Made by a program: the position numbers and the translations under genes. 64,000 bases of DNA from CAMLIZ01 sp966212505 (GTDB lineage: Bacteria > Pseudomonadota > Gammaproteobacteria > Burkholderiales > Burkholderiaceae_C), in contig CBIHRS010000025.1 in NCBI GenBank assembly GCA_966212505.1, forward strand, positions 1 to 64,000, read 5' to 3'. This document shows positions 55,880 to 63,978 of this stretch, one piece after another; positions within the stretch are counted from its first letter, which is position 1, and every line of letters begins with the position of its first letter. The notes below the pieces were generated by a model. The model had not been told where the DNA came from and did no database searches. It saw only the letters and a list, made by a program, of their open reading frames with translations.

Positions 55880-58738
55880 TTACTTGGTGAGGACGAAGCC
55901 CTTGAGCTTGGCGAAGGCCTGGTCGAGCAGGGCCTTCTGCTGGTCCTGGTGCAGGTGCGCATAACCCACGGCCGGCGAGGCCGAGGCCGGGCGGCCGGCA
56001 TAGCCGAGCTTCTGGCCTTCGAGCAGGTTCTCGTGGATGTAGTGCTGCACGAAGAACCAGGCGCCCTGGTTCTGCGGCTCGTCCTGGCACCAGACGATCT
56101 CGCTCGCGCCCGAGTACTTCTTGATCTCGGCGGCAAAGGCCTTGTGCGGGAACGGATAGAGCTGCTCGACACGGATGATGGCCGTGTCGGTGGCCTTCTT
56201 CTCGTCGCGCTTCTTCACCAGGTCGTAATAGACCTTGCCCGAGCAGGCGATCACGCGCTTGACCTTGCTGGCGTCGATCTCGGCGTTGAGCTCGCCGATC
56301 ACGGTCTTGAATTCACCCTTGGTGAATTCCGACAGCGGCGACGTGGCGTCCTTGTTACGCAGCAGCGACTTCGGGGTCATGATGACCAGCGGCTTGCGGA
56401 ACATGCGCACCATCTGCCGGCGCAGCAGGTGGAAGATCTGGCTGGCGGTGGTGGGCTGCACCACCTGCATGTTGTTGTCGGCCGCCAGCTGCATGAAGCG
56501 CTCGAGGCGGGCCGACGAGTGCTCGGGGCCCTGGCCTTCGTAGCCGTGCGGCAGCATCAGTGTCAGGCCGTTGACGCGGCCCCACTTCACCTCGCCCGAG
56601 GCGATGAACTGGTCGATCACCACCTGCGCGCCGTTGGCGAAGTCGCCGAACTGCGCTTCCCAGATGGTCAGCGTGTTCGGATCGGCCGAGGCATAGCCGT
56701 ATTCGAAGCCGAGCACCGCCTCTTCCGACAGGATCGAGTCGATCACGACGAACGGTGCCTGGTTCTCGGCCACGTTCTGCAGCGGCACGTAGGTGCCGGT
56801 GTCCCACTTCTCGCGGTTCTGGTCGTGCAGCACGGCATGGCGGTGCACGAAGGTGCCGCGGCCGCAGTCTTCGCCCGACAGGCGCACCGGGTAGCCGCTG
56901 GCCACCAGCGACGCATAGGCCAGCGTCTCGCCCATGCCCCAGTCGACGTTGATCTCGCCACGGCCCATGGCCGCGCGGTCGGCAATCACCTTCTCGACCA
57001 GCGGATGCAGCTTGAAGTTGGCGGGGATGGTGGTCACGCGTTCGGCCAGGCGCTTGATCTCCGCCAGCGGCAGCGCGGTGTCAGCCGCGTCGGTCCACTT
57101 CTTGCCGAGGAACGGCGTCCAGTCGACGGCGTACTTGCTCTTGTAGTTGGTCAGCACCGGATCGACGGTGTGCTTGCCGGCATCCATTGCGGCGCGGAAA
57201 GCCTTGGCCATCTCGTCCGGGCCTTCGGGCGGCAGCACGCCCTGCGCCACCAGCTTGTCGGCGTAGAGCTTGCGGGTGCCGGGGTGGGCCGCGATCTTCT
57301 TGTACATCAGCGGCTGGGTCAGGCTCGGGGTGTCCTGCTCGTTGTGGCCCAGCTTGCGGAAGCAGATGATGTCGACGACCACGTCCTTGTTGAACTGCTG
57401 GCGATAGTCCATGGCCAGCTGGGTGCACAGCACCACGGCCTCGGGGTCGTCGCCGTTCACGTGCAGCACCGGCGCCTCGATCATCTTGACCACGTCGGTG
57501 CAATACAGCGTCGAGCGCGAGTCGCGCGGGTCGCTGGTGGTGAAACCGATCTGGTTGTTGATGACGATGTGGACCGTGCCGCCGGTGTAGTAGCCGCGCG
57601 TCTGAGCCAGCGCCAGCGTCTCCATCACGACGCCCTGGCCGGCGAAGGCCGCGTCGCCATGCACCAGCACGGGCAGCACTTGGTCGCCTTCCTTGTCGCC
57701 ACGGCGGTCCATCCGCGCCTTGACCGAGCCCTCGACCACCGGGTTCACGATCTCGAGGTGCGACGGGTTGAAGGCCAGGCTCAGGTGGACCGGGCCGCCA
57801 GGGGTGGACACGTCGCTCGAGAAGCCCTGGTGGTACTTGACGTCACCCGCGGGCAGGTCTTCCTTGGCCGTGTGGTCGAACTCGGAGAACAGGTCCTTGG
57901 GCGCTTTGCCCAGCGTGTTGACCAGCACGTTGAGGCGGCCGCGGTGGGCCATGCCGATCACGAATTCCTGCACGCCCTTTTCGCCGCCGCGCTGCACCAG
58001 CTCGTCCATCGAGGCGATGAAGCTTTCGCCGCCTTCGAGCGAGAAGCGCTTCTGGCCGACGTACTTGGTGTGCAGGTAGCGCTCCAGGCCTTCGGCTGCG
58101 GTCAGGCGATCGAGGATGTGCTTCTTCTTCTCGGGCGTGAAGGTCGGCTTGCTGCGGATGCTCTCGAGCTTTTCCTGCCACCAGCGCTTTTCCACCGGCT
58201 CGGTGATGTGCATGAACTCGGCACCGATCGAGCCGCAGTAGGTTTCACGCAGCGCCTGCAGGATCTCGCGCAGCGTCTGCTGCTCGGCCTTCGTGAAGTA
58301 GGTGTTGGTCGCACTGAACGTGATGTCCATGTCCGACTCGGTCAGGTCGTAGAACGCCGGCTCGAGCTCGGGGATCTTGGGACGTTCAGCGCGCTTGAGC
58401 GGGTCGAGGTCGGCCCAGCGGGCGCCCAGCGAACGGTAGGCGGCGATCAGCGACTGGACGTGGACCTGCTTGCGGGCGACCGAGAGCTCGGCGCTGCTGG
58501 TCTTGACCTGGAAGGCGTTGGCCTTGGCGCGCTGCGCGAAAGACTCGACGACAGGGGCGTGGGGGACGTCGCGGGCCTCGGAACCATCCACGGCCGGAAC
58601 GTTCTGCAGCGCGTCGAAGTAGGCGCGCCAGTTGTCGGGCACGGAGCCCGGGTTGTCGAGGTAGGCCTCGTAGAGTTCCTCGACGTAGGGTGCATTGCCC
58701 CCGAACAGGTACGAGTTCGACCTGTATTGCTGCATCAT
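55880..58738 (-). CDS. sucA: 2-oxoglutarate dehydrogenase E1 component
   Basis: A thiamine diphosphate enzyme that decarboxylates 2-oxoglutarate in the TCA cycle and transfers the succinyl group to SucB. It has 952 residues. The N-terminus (SYLFGGNAPYVEELYEAYLD) contains the E2-interaction segment. FVIGMAHRGRLNVLVNTLGK is the start of the substrate site, GDAAFAGQGVVMETLAL is the ThDP/metal motif, and the transketolase-like pyrimidine domain has YEGQGPEHSSARLERFMQL. The first of two adjacent ATGs was chosen, with AGGTGAG upstream. It is the first gene of the sucA-sucB-pspC-lpdA-zapE run. Confidence 0.98.
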   Translation of the reverse strand: MMQQYRSNSYLFGGNAPYVEELYEAYLDNPGSVPDNWRAYFDALQNVPAVDGSEARDVPHAPVVESFAQRAKANAFQVKTSSAELSVARKQVHVQSLIAAYRSLGARWADLDPLKRAERPKIPELEPAFYDLTESDMDITFSATNTYFTKAEQQTLREILQALRETYCGSIGAEFMHITEPVEKRWWQEKLESIRSKPTFTPEKKKHILDRLTAAEGLERYLHTKYVGQKRFSLEGGESFIASMDELVQRGGEKGVQEFVIGMAHRGRLNVLVNTLGKAPKDLFSEFDHTAKEDLPAGDVKYHQGFSSDVSTPGGPVHLSLAFNPSHLEIVNPVVEGSVKARMDRRGDKEGDQVLPVLVHGDAAFAGQGVVMETLALAQTRGYYTGGTVHIVINNQIGFTTSDPRDSRSTLYCTDVVKMIEAPVLHVNGDDPEAVVLCTQLAMDYRQQFNKDVVVDIICFRKLGHNEQDTPSLTQPLMYKKIAAHPGTRKLYADKLVAQGVLPPEGPDEMAKAFRAAMDAGKHTVDPVLTNYKSKYAVDWTPFLGKKWTDAADTALPLAEIKRLAERVTTIPANFKLHPLVEKVIADRAAMGRGEINVDWGMGETLAYASLVASGYPVRLSGEDCGRGTFVHRHAVLHDQNREKWDTGTYVPLQNVAENQAPFVVIDSILSEEAVLGFEYGYASADPNTLTIWEAQFGDFANGAQVVIDQFIASGEVKWGRVNGLTLMLPHGYEGQGPEHSSARLERFMQLAADNNMQVVQPTTASQIFHLLRRQMVRMFRKPLVIMTPKSLLRNKDATSPLSEFTKGEFKTVIGELNAEIDASKVKRVIACSGKVYYDLVKKRDEKKATDTAIIRVEQLYPFPHKAFAAEIKKYSGASEIVWCQDEPQNQGAWFFVQHYIHENLLEGQKLGYAGRPASASPAVGYAHLHQDQQKALLDQAFAKLKGFVLTK

Positions 58739-58972
58739 CTTTCGCTCACCTTTCACCCCGGTTTCCAGGGCTACGATGGGTTGGACAACCTTCCGCGGCC
58801 CGGCTCTACCGGTTGGCGGATTGCGACCCGCCTTGCTGAACAGTCATACCAGCAAGGGGACGGGAAGGACCTTGACTCAAGTCACGGGGCGCACTGTAAC
58901 ACCGATGTACCGGGGCCGGCACGCCGTTTTTCGAAAGACAAGGCCGGCGTGGATGGCATCACACTGGCCATC
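58739..58972. other. Divergent intergenic region upstream of sucA
   Basis: These 234 bases separate sucA from the plus-strand cysteine-cluster gene. I see no gene in them. An 11-base palindrome CTTGACTCAAG lies at 58871-58881 and could be a regulator site, though a match this short may be chance. No clear -35/-10 pair stands out on either strand. Confidence 0.35.
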
Positions 58973-59260
58973 GTGAGCTTCCAGACCATCTATCTGCACG
59001 TCGCCGCCCCCGATAAACCCGAGGTGGGCGAGCGTTGCAATGGCTGCGGCGTGTGCTGCGCCAGCGAGCCCTGTCCACTCGGCATGTGGCTGTCGCGACG
59101 GCGCCACGGCGCCTGCAAGGCATTGGCCTGGGACGACGAGGCGTGCCGTTACGTGTGCACGGCAGCGAGCACCGGGCCACGCTGGTGGCGCACACTGGCG
59201 CGCCGATGGATCGGCGCCGGCAAGGGCTGCGATTCGGCGAGCATCAGCCTTCCTGGCTGA
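58973..59260 (+). CDS. Small cysteine-cluster protein of unknown function
   Basis: A predicted 95-residue protein starting GTG (MSFQTIYLHVAAPDKPEVGE). A dense cysteine cluster, CNGCGVCCASEPCPLGMWL, lies near residues 23-41. Two more cysteines (RHGACKAL, CRYVC) and a basic, tryptophan-containing tail follow. The arrangement recalls YkgJ-type zinc or iron cluster proteins, but the core is shorter and the function is unknown. A start at GTG 58949 is possible. The frame also continues upstream as a long open frame antisense to sucA and sucB; that part is not coding. Confidence 0.65.
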   Translation: MSFQTIYLHVAAPDKPEVGERCNGCGVCCASEPCPLGMWLSRRRHGACKALAWDDEACRYVCTAASTGPRWWRTLARRWIGAGKGCDSASISLPG

Positions 59261-59271
59261 CGCAGGGCACG

Positions 59272-60261
59272 TCAGGCGATCGCCGCTTCCTTCGCAGCGG
59301 CGACCGGCAAGCCGAGCCGGTTGCGCGCCGCAGCGTATTCACGCTTCAGCCGCGCCACCAGTTCCGCCGCCGGCATCACCTTGTCGATCGCGCCGATGCC
59401 CTGGCCGCAGCCCCAGATGTCCTTCCAGGCCTTCTTGGCGCTTTCGCCGCCGCCGAAGTTCATCGCGCTGGGGTCGCTCTCGGGCAGCTTGTCGGGATCG
59501 AGCCCGGCATTGACGATGGAGCCGCGCAGGTAGTTGCCGTGCACACCGGTGAAGAGGTTGGAGTAGACGATGTCCTGGCTGGAGCTCTCGACGATCATCT
59601 GCTTGTAGCCCTCGACCGCCCGCGCCTCCTCGGTCGCGATGAAGGCGGAGCCGATGTAGGCGAAATCGGCACCCATCGCCTGCGCCGCCAGGATCGCATC
59701 GCCGGTGGCGATGGAGCCGCTGAGCGCCAGCGGCCCATGGAACCAGCGGCGGATCTCCTGCACCAGCGCAAACGGGCTGGTGGTGCCCGCGTGGCCGCCG
59801 GCCCCCGCAGCCACTGCGATCAGGCCGTCGGCGCCCTTCTCGATCGCCTTGCGCGCGAAACGGTCGTTGATGATGTCGTGCAGCACGATGCCGCCCCAGC
59901 CGTGCACCGCCTCGTTCACGTCGGTACGCGCGCCCAACGAGGTGATGACCACCGGCACCTTGTACTTGGCACACAGCGCCATGTCGTGCTCGAGCCGGTC
60001 GTTGCTCTTGTGGACGATCTGGTTGATCGCAAACGGTGCGGATGGCGCCTCGGGATGCGCGCGGTCATGCGCGGCGAGCGTCTCGGTGATCTCCGCCAGC
60101 CAGTCGTCGAGTTGAGAGGCCGGGCGCGCATTCAGCGCCGGCATCGAACCGACGATGCCGGCCTTGCACTGCTCGATCACGAGCTTCGGGTTGCTGATGA
60201 TGAACAGCGGCGAGCCGATCACCGGCAGAGAAAGCTTGGACAGGACGGCGGGCACGGACAC
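59272..60261 (-). CDS. Nitronate monooxygenase family flavoprotein
   Basis: A 329-residue FMN-dependent TIM-barrel enzyme of the nitronate monooxygenase / 2-nitropropane dioxygenase family. It starts GTG with MSVPAVLSKLSLPVIGSPLF, the usual barrel opening. The phosphate- and flavin-binding regions AVAAGAGGHAGTTSPFALVQ and GDAILAAQAMGADFAYIGSA are present. Members detoxify nitronates such as propionate 3-nitronate, and related FabK enzymes reduce enoyl-ACP. The choice of substrate is an inference. It lies 32 bases after the acyl-CoA dehydrogenase gene and may be co-transcribed with it. Confidence 0.87.
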   Translation of the reverse strand: MSVPAVLSKLSLPVIGSPLFIISNPKLVIEQCKAGIVGSMPALNARPASQLDDWLAEITETLAAHDRAHPEAPSAPFAINQIVHKSNDRLEHDMALCAKYKVPVVITSLGARTDVNEAVHGWGGIVLHDIINDRFARKAIEKGADGLIAVAAGAGGHAGTTSPFALVQEIRRWFHGPLALSGSIATGDAILAAQAMGADFAYIGSAFIATEEARAVEGYKQMIVESSSQDIVYSNLFTGVHGNYLRGSIVNAGLDPDKLPESDPSAMNFGGGESAKKAWKDIWGCGQGIGAIDKVMPAAELVARLKREYAAARNRLGLPVAAAKEAAIA

Positions 60262-60293
60262 GGGCGACTCCAGGCAGCGGTTGAACGGATCGA

Positions 60294-62084
60294 TCAGAAG
60301 GCTTCCAGCGCCATCTCGGTGACGCCGGCAGCGCCCTCGACGATGCTGTCGCGCACACCCGGCACGCGGCTGAGGATGTGGTCGCCGTAGAAGCGTGCCG
60401 TGGCGATCTTGGCCTTCATGAACTCGGCATCCACGCCCTCGGCCAGGCGATCTTCGGCGACCATCAGCGCACGCGCCATCTGCCACCCGGCCACCACGTT
60501 GCCGGCCAGCATCAGGTAGGGCACGGAGCCGGCGAACACCTCGTTGGGATTCGCCTTGGTCTTGCCCGCGACGAACGCAACCACGTGCTCGAAGGCCTCG
60601 CGCGCCGCGCTCAGGCGCTTGAGCATGCCTCGCGCCGCGACGCTGTCGCGCTTGGCGAGTTCGGCCTCGGTCGCCTGGATCTGCTTCGCCAGGGCCAGCG
60701 CTGTCTGGCCACCGTCGCGCGCGGTCTTGCGGCCCACCAGATCATTGGCCTGGATGGCCGTCGTGCCTTCGTAGATCGTCAGGATCTTGGCGTCGCGGTA
60801 GTACTGCGCCGCGCCGGTCTCCTCGATGAAGCCCATGCCACCATGCACCTGCACGCCCAGGCTGGTGACCTCCAGGCTCATCTCGGTGCTGTAGCCCTTG
60901 ACCAACGGCACCATGAATTCGTAGAAGGCCTGGTTCTGCTTGCGCACTTCGGCATCGGGGTGGGCATGGGCGGCGTCATATGCCGCCGCAGCCACCAGCG
61001 CCATCGCACGGCAACCTTCGGTGGAGGCGCGCATCGTCATCAGCATGCGCTTCACATCGGGGTGGTGGATGATCGGCGCCGCGGTGTTCATCGAGCCGTC
61101 GACCGGGCGCGATTGCACGCGTTCGCGGGCGTATTCCACCGCCTTCTGGTAGGCCCGCTCGGCCACCGCGATGCCCTGCACGCCCACCGCATAGCGGGCG
61201 GCGTTCATCATGATGAACATGTACTCGAGGCCGCGGTTCTCCTGGCCCACGAGGTAGCCGATGGCACCGCCATGGTCGCCGTATTGCAGCACCGCCGTCG
61301 GGCTGGCCTTGATGCCCATCTTGTGCTCGATGCTGACGCAATGCACGTCGTTGCGGGCGCCGAGCGAGCCGTCCTTGTTGACCATGAACTTGGGCACCAC
61401 GAACAGCGAGATGCCCTTCACGCCCTCGGGGGCACCGGTCACGCGGGCCAGCACTAGGTGCACGATGTTCTCGGCCATGTCGTGCTCGCCGTAGGTGATG
61501 AAGATCTTGGTGCCGAAGATCTTGTAGCTGCCGTCGGGCTGCGGCTCGGCGCGTGAACGCACCAAGGCCAGGTCGGAACCGGCCTGCGGCTCGGTCAGGT
61601 TCATCGTGCCGGTCCACTCGCCCGAAATCATCTTCGGGATGTAGGTGCTGCGCAGCTCGTCGCTGCCGGCGGTGAGCAGCGCCTCGATCGCGCCGTCGGT
61701 CAGCAGCGGACACAGCGCGAAGCTGAGGTTTGCGCTGTTGATCATCTCGATGCAGGCCGCATGGATGGTCTTCGGCAGGCCTTGGCCGCCGAACTCGTCG
61801 GGATGATGCAGGCCCTGCCAGCCGCCTTCGGCAAACTGGCGGAACGCATCCTTGAAGCCGGGCGTGGTCGTGACCTGGCCATCCTTCCACCAGGAGGGGT
61901 TCTTGTCGCCCTCGAAGTTCAGCGGCGAGACCACGCCCTCGTTGAACTTCGCGCACTCCTCGAGCACCGCCTGCGCGGTGTCGTAGCCGGCCTCTTCATA
62001 GCCGGGCAGTTGCGTCAGGGCATCGATGTTCGACAGTTCCTTCATGTCGAACAGCATGTCCTTCACGGGGGCGCGGTAGCTCAT
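60294..62084 (-). CDS. Acyl-CoA dehydrogenase, long DmdC-like type
   Basis: An FAD enzyme that desaturates an acyl-CoA thioester and passes electrons to ETF. Its 596 residues are about 200 more than short-chain dehydrogenases. The extra length comes from an N-terminal segment (MLFDMKELSNIDALTQLPGY) and a C-terminal extension from about 470. Family motifs are MNLTEPQAGSDLALVRSRAE, KIFITYGEHDMAENI, and QVHGGMGFIEETGAAQYYRD with YEGTTAIQANDLVGRK. The architecture resembles DmdC (3-methylmercaptopropionyl-CoA dehydrogenase), but the natural substrate is not determined. etfA and etfB directly upstream supply its electron acceptor. Confidence 0.92.
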   Translation of the reverse strand: MSYRAPVKDMLFDMKELSNIDALTQLPGYEEAGYDTAQAVLEECAKFNEGVVSPLNFEGDKNPSWWKDGQVTTTPGFKDAFRQFAEGGWQGLHHPDEFGGQGLPKTIHAACIEMINSANLSFALCPLLTDGAIEALLTAGSDELRSTYIPKMISGEWTGTMNLTEPQAGSDLALVRSRAEPQPDGSYKIFGTKIFITYGEHDMAENIVHLVLARVTGAPEGVKGISLFVVPKFMVNKDGSLGARNDVHCVSIEHKMGIKASPTAVLQYGDHGGAIGYLVGQENRGLEYMFIMMNAARYAVGVQGIAVAERAYQKAVEYARERVQSRPVDGSMNTAAPIIHHPDVKRMLMTMRASTEGCRAMALVAAAAYDAAHAHPDAEVRKQNQAFYEFMVPLVKGYSTEMSLEVTSLGVQVHGGMGFIEETGAAQYYRDAKILTIYEGTTAIQANDLVGRKTARDGGQTALALAKQIQATEAELAKRDSVAARGMLKRLSAAREAFEHVVAFVAGKTKANPNEVFAGSVPYLMLAGNVVAGWQMARALMVAEDRLAEGVDAEFMKAKIATARFYGDHILSRVPGVRDSIVEGAAGVTEMALEAF

Positions 62085-62106
62085 GGGTCAGTCTCCGGAT
62101 GGAATA

Positions 62107-62127
62107 AGGGCGCCGTTTCGGCGCCCT
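62107..62127 (-). terminator. Hairpin between etfA and the acyl-CoA dehydrogenase gene
   Basis: A perfect eight-base-pair stem AGGGCGCC/GGCGCCCT with a five-base loop lies 14 bases after the etfA stop. On the minus strand TTATTCC follows, a poor U tract. It is likely a partial terminator giving more etfBA than dehydrogenase message. Confidence 0.5.
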
Positions 62128-62141
62128 GAAGATCGAATTGC

Positions 62142-63074
62142 TTAGAGCGCGTTCACGAGTTCGGGCACGGCCGAGAACAGGTCGGCCTCGAGGCCATAGT
62201 CGGCCACGCTGAAGATCGGCGCCTCGGGATCCTTGTTGATCGCAACGATCACCTTCGAATCCTTCATGCCGGCCAGGTGCTGGATCGCGCCGCTGATGCC
62301 GGCCGCGATGTACAGCTGCGGCGCGACGATCTTGCCGGTCTGGCCCACCTGCCAGTCGTTGGGCGCGTAGCCCGCATCGACGGCGGCACGGCTCGCGCCC
62401 AGTGCTGCGCCGAGCTTGTCGGCCAGCGGGGTCAGCACTTCATTGAACTTGTCGGAGGAGCCCAGCGCGCGGCCACCGGAGACGATGATCTTGGCTGCCG
62501 TGAGCTCGGGGCGATCGCTCTTGGTGACCTCGCGGCCGACGAAGCTGCTCTTGCCGCTGTCGGCCACTGCGGCCGCGTTCTCCACAGCAGCGGAGCCGCC
62601 GGTGGCAGCCGCCGCATCGAAGCCGGTGGTGCGCACGGTGATCACCTTGACCTTGTCGGCGCTCTGCACGGTGGCGATGGCATTGCCCGCGTAGATCGGA
62701 CGCTCGAAGGTGTCGGCGCTCACGACCTTGGTGATGTCGCTGATCTGCGCGACATCGAGCTTGGCAGCCACGCGCGGTGCGACGTTCTTGCCCTGCGCAG
62801 TCGCCGGGAACAGGATGTGGCTGTAGGCACCAGCCACGGCCAGCACCTGGGCGGCCACGTTCTCGGCCAGCTGTTCAGCCAGCGCTGCGGAGTCGGCCAG
62901 CAGCACCTTGCTCACGCCTGCGATCTGCGCAGCCTGCTTCGCGGCTTCGGCCGCGTTGTGTCCGGCGACGAGCACATGCACATCGCCACCGCAGGCAGCA
63001 GCGGCAGTGATGGTGTTGAGGGTAGCGCCCTTGATCGAGGCGTTGTCGTGTTCGGCAATGACGAGTGCGGTCAT
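62142..63074 (-). CDS. etfA: Electron transfer flavoprotein alpha subunit
   Basis: The FAD-carrying subunit of ETF, which moves electrons from acyl-CoA dehydrogenases to ETF-ubiquinone oxidoreductase. It has 310 residues. The N-terminal domain begins MTALVIAEHDNASIKGATLN. The C-terminal FAD domain has IIVSGGRALGSSDKFNEVL, AVDAGYAPNDWQVGQTG and LYIAAGISGAIQHLAGM. It lies two bases after etfB. Confidence 0.98.
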   Translation of the reverse strand: MTALVIAEHDNASIKGATLNTITAAAACGGDVHVLVAGHNAAEAAKQAAQIAGVSKVLLADSAALAEQLAENVAAQVLAVAGAYSHILFPATAQGKNVAPRVAAKLDVAQISDITKVVSADTFERPIYAGNAIATVQSADKVKVITVRTTGFDAAAATGGSAAVENAAAVADSGKSSFVGREVTKSDRPELTAAKIIVSGGRALGSSDKFNEVLTPLADKLGAALGASRAAVDAGYAPNDWQVGQTGKIVAPQLYIAAGISGAIQHLAGMKDSKVIVAINKDPEAPIFSVADYGLEADLFSAVPELVNAL

Positions 63075-63076
63075 GA

Positions 63077-63826
63077 TCAGATCACCTTTGCTTCGTTCTT
63101 CAGCTTCGCGACCAGCGTCGCCACGTCGGGCACCTTCACGCCGGCGCTGCGCTTGGGCGGCTCCGTGACCTTGAGGGTCTTGATGCGCGGCGCGACATCG
63201 ACGCCGAGGTCGGCCGGCTTCACCGTCTCGAGCGGCTTCTTCTTCGCCTTCATGATGTTGGGCAGCGTCACGTAGCGCGGCTCGTTCAGGCGCAGGTCGG
63301 TGGTGACGATCGCGGGCAGCTTGACCTTCAGGGTCTCGAGGCCGCCGTCGACTTCACGCGTGACGGTCGCTGCGCCATCGGCCAATTCGACCTTCGAAGC
63401 GAAGGTGGCCTGCGGCAGGTCGGCCAGCGCCGCCAGCATCTGGCCCGTCTGGTTGCAGTCGTCGTCGATCGCCTGCTTGCCGAGGATCACGAGCTGGGGC
63501 TGCTCCTTGTCGACCAGCGCCTTCAGGATCTTGGCCACGGCCAGCGGCTGCAGCTCGGCATCGGTCTCCACCAGGATCGCGCGGTCGGCGCCGATCGCCA
63601 TCGCGGTGCGCAGCGTTTCCTGGCACTGCGCAACACCGCAGGAGACAGCGATCACCTCGGTGACCACGCCCTTCTCCTTCAGCCGCACGGCCTCTTCGAC
63701 GGCGATCTCGTCGAAGGGGTTCATGCTCATCTTCACGTTGGCGATGTCCACCCCCGTGCCGTCGGACTTCACGCGAACCTTCACGTTGTAGTCGACGACG
63801 CGCTTGACGGGAACCAGAACCTTCAT
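63077..63826 (-). CDS. etfB: Electron transfer flavoprotein beta subunit
   Basis: The AMP-binding subunit of ETF, 249 residues. It starts MKVLVPVKRVVDYNVKVRVK, has MSMNPFDEIAVEEAVRLKEK typical of beta subunits, and carries the AMP-loop region VILGKQAIDDDCNQTGQMLA. It ends with a basic tail that docks on dehydrogenases. AGGAGATTCGCGCC precedes the ATG. It is the first gene of etfB-etfA-acyl-CoA dehydrogenase, and its upstream region carries two palindromes. Confidence 0.98.
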   Translation of the reverse strand: MKVLVPVKRVVDYNVKVRVKSDGTGVDIANVKMSMNPFDEIAVEEAVRLKEKGVVTEVIAVSCGVAQCQETLRTAMAIGADRAILVETDAELQPLAVAKILKALVDKEQPQLVILGKQAIDDDCNQTGQMLAALADLPQATFASKVELADGAATVTREVDGGLETLKVKLPAIVTTDLRLNEPRYVTLPNIMKAKKKPLETVKPADLGVDVAPRIKTLKVTEPPKRSAGVKVPDVATLVAKLKNEAKVI

Positions 63827-63846
63827 GGCGCGAATCTCCTGTACTG

Positions 63847-63864
63847 ATTGACGTTAACGTTAAT
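63847..63864. promoter_or_regulatory. 18-bp palindrome upstream of etfB, probable operator
   Basis: ATTGACGTTAACGTTAAT reads almost the same on both strands, with eight of nine pairs matching. It lies 20 bases before the etfB ATG. On the plus strand its TTGACG stands 17 bases from TCTAGA, so it could also overlap a rightward promoter. Its form is similar to MerR-family LiuR sites that regulate acyl-CoA catabolism, as far as I recall them. Confidence 0.55.
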
Positions 63865-63914
63865 TGCGATTCTAGAGGGACAAGCGCCTGCCCTCGACGG
63901 TGAGGCAGCACAAT

Positions 63915-63936
63915 AAAACGAACGATCGTGCTATTT
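63915..63936. promoter_or_regulatory. 22-bp imperfect palindrome centred on CGATCG
   Basis: The site reads AAA-N2-G-N-ACGATCGT-N-C-N2-TTT, with eight of eleven pairs matching. It lies about 90 bases before etfB and 42 before a possible divergent gene start at 63979. It differs in sequence from the palindrome at 63847-63864. The length and AT-rich flanks suit a TetR-family repressor. Confidence 0.4.
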
Positions 63937-63978
63937 TAGACTGATCTCCTCAAGCGCCACTGTCATCGAGGCGACTCC

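Noticed and set aside
55840..55880. Small hairpin (CGACCC/GGGTCG) between sucA and sucB as a terminator
   Set aside because: Only six base pairs, a seven-base loop and no U tract. The genes are clearly one operon.
54614..59260. A 1548-codon open frame on the plus strand
   Set aside because: Most of it is antisense to sucA and sucB, which are certain. Its sequence is the histidine/arginine/glycine-rich composition expected from the complement of GC-rich codons. Only the last 95 codons, downstream of the antisense region, look like a real small protein.
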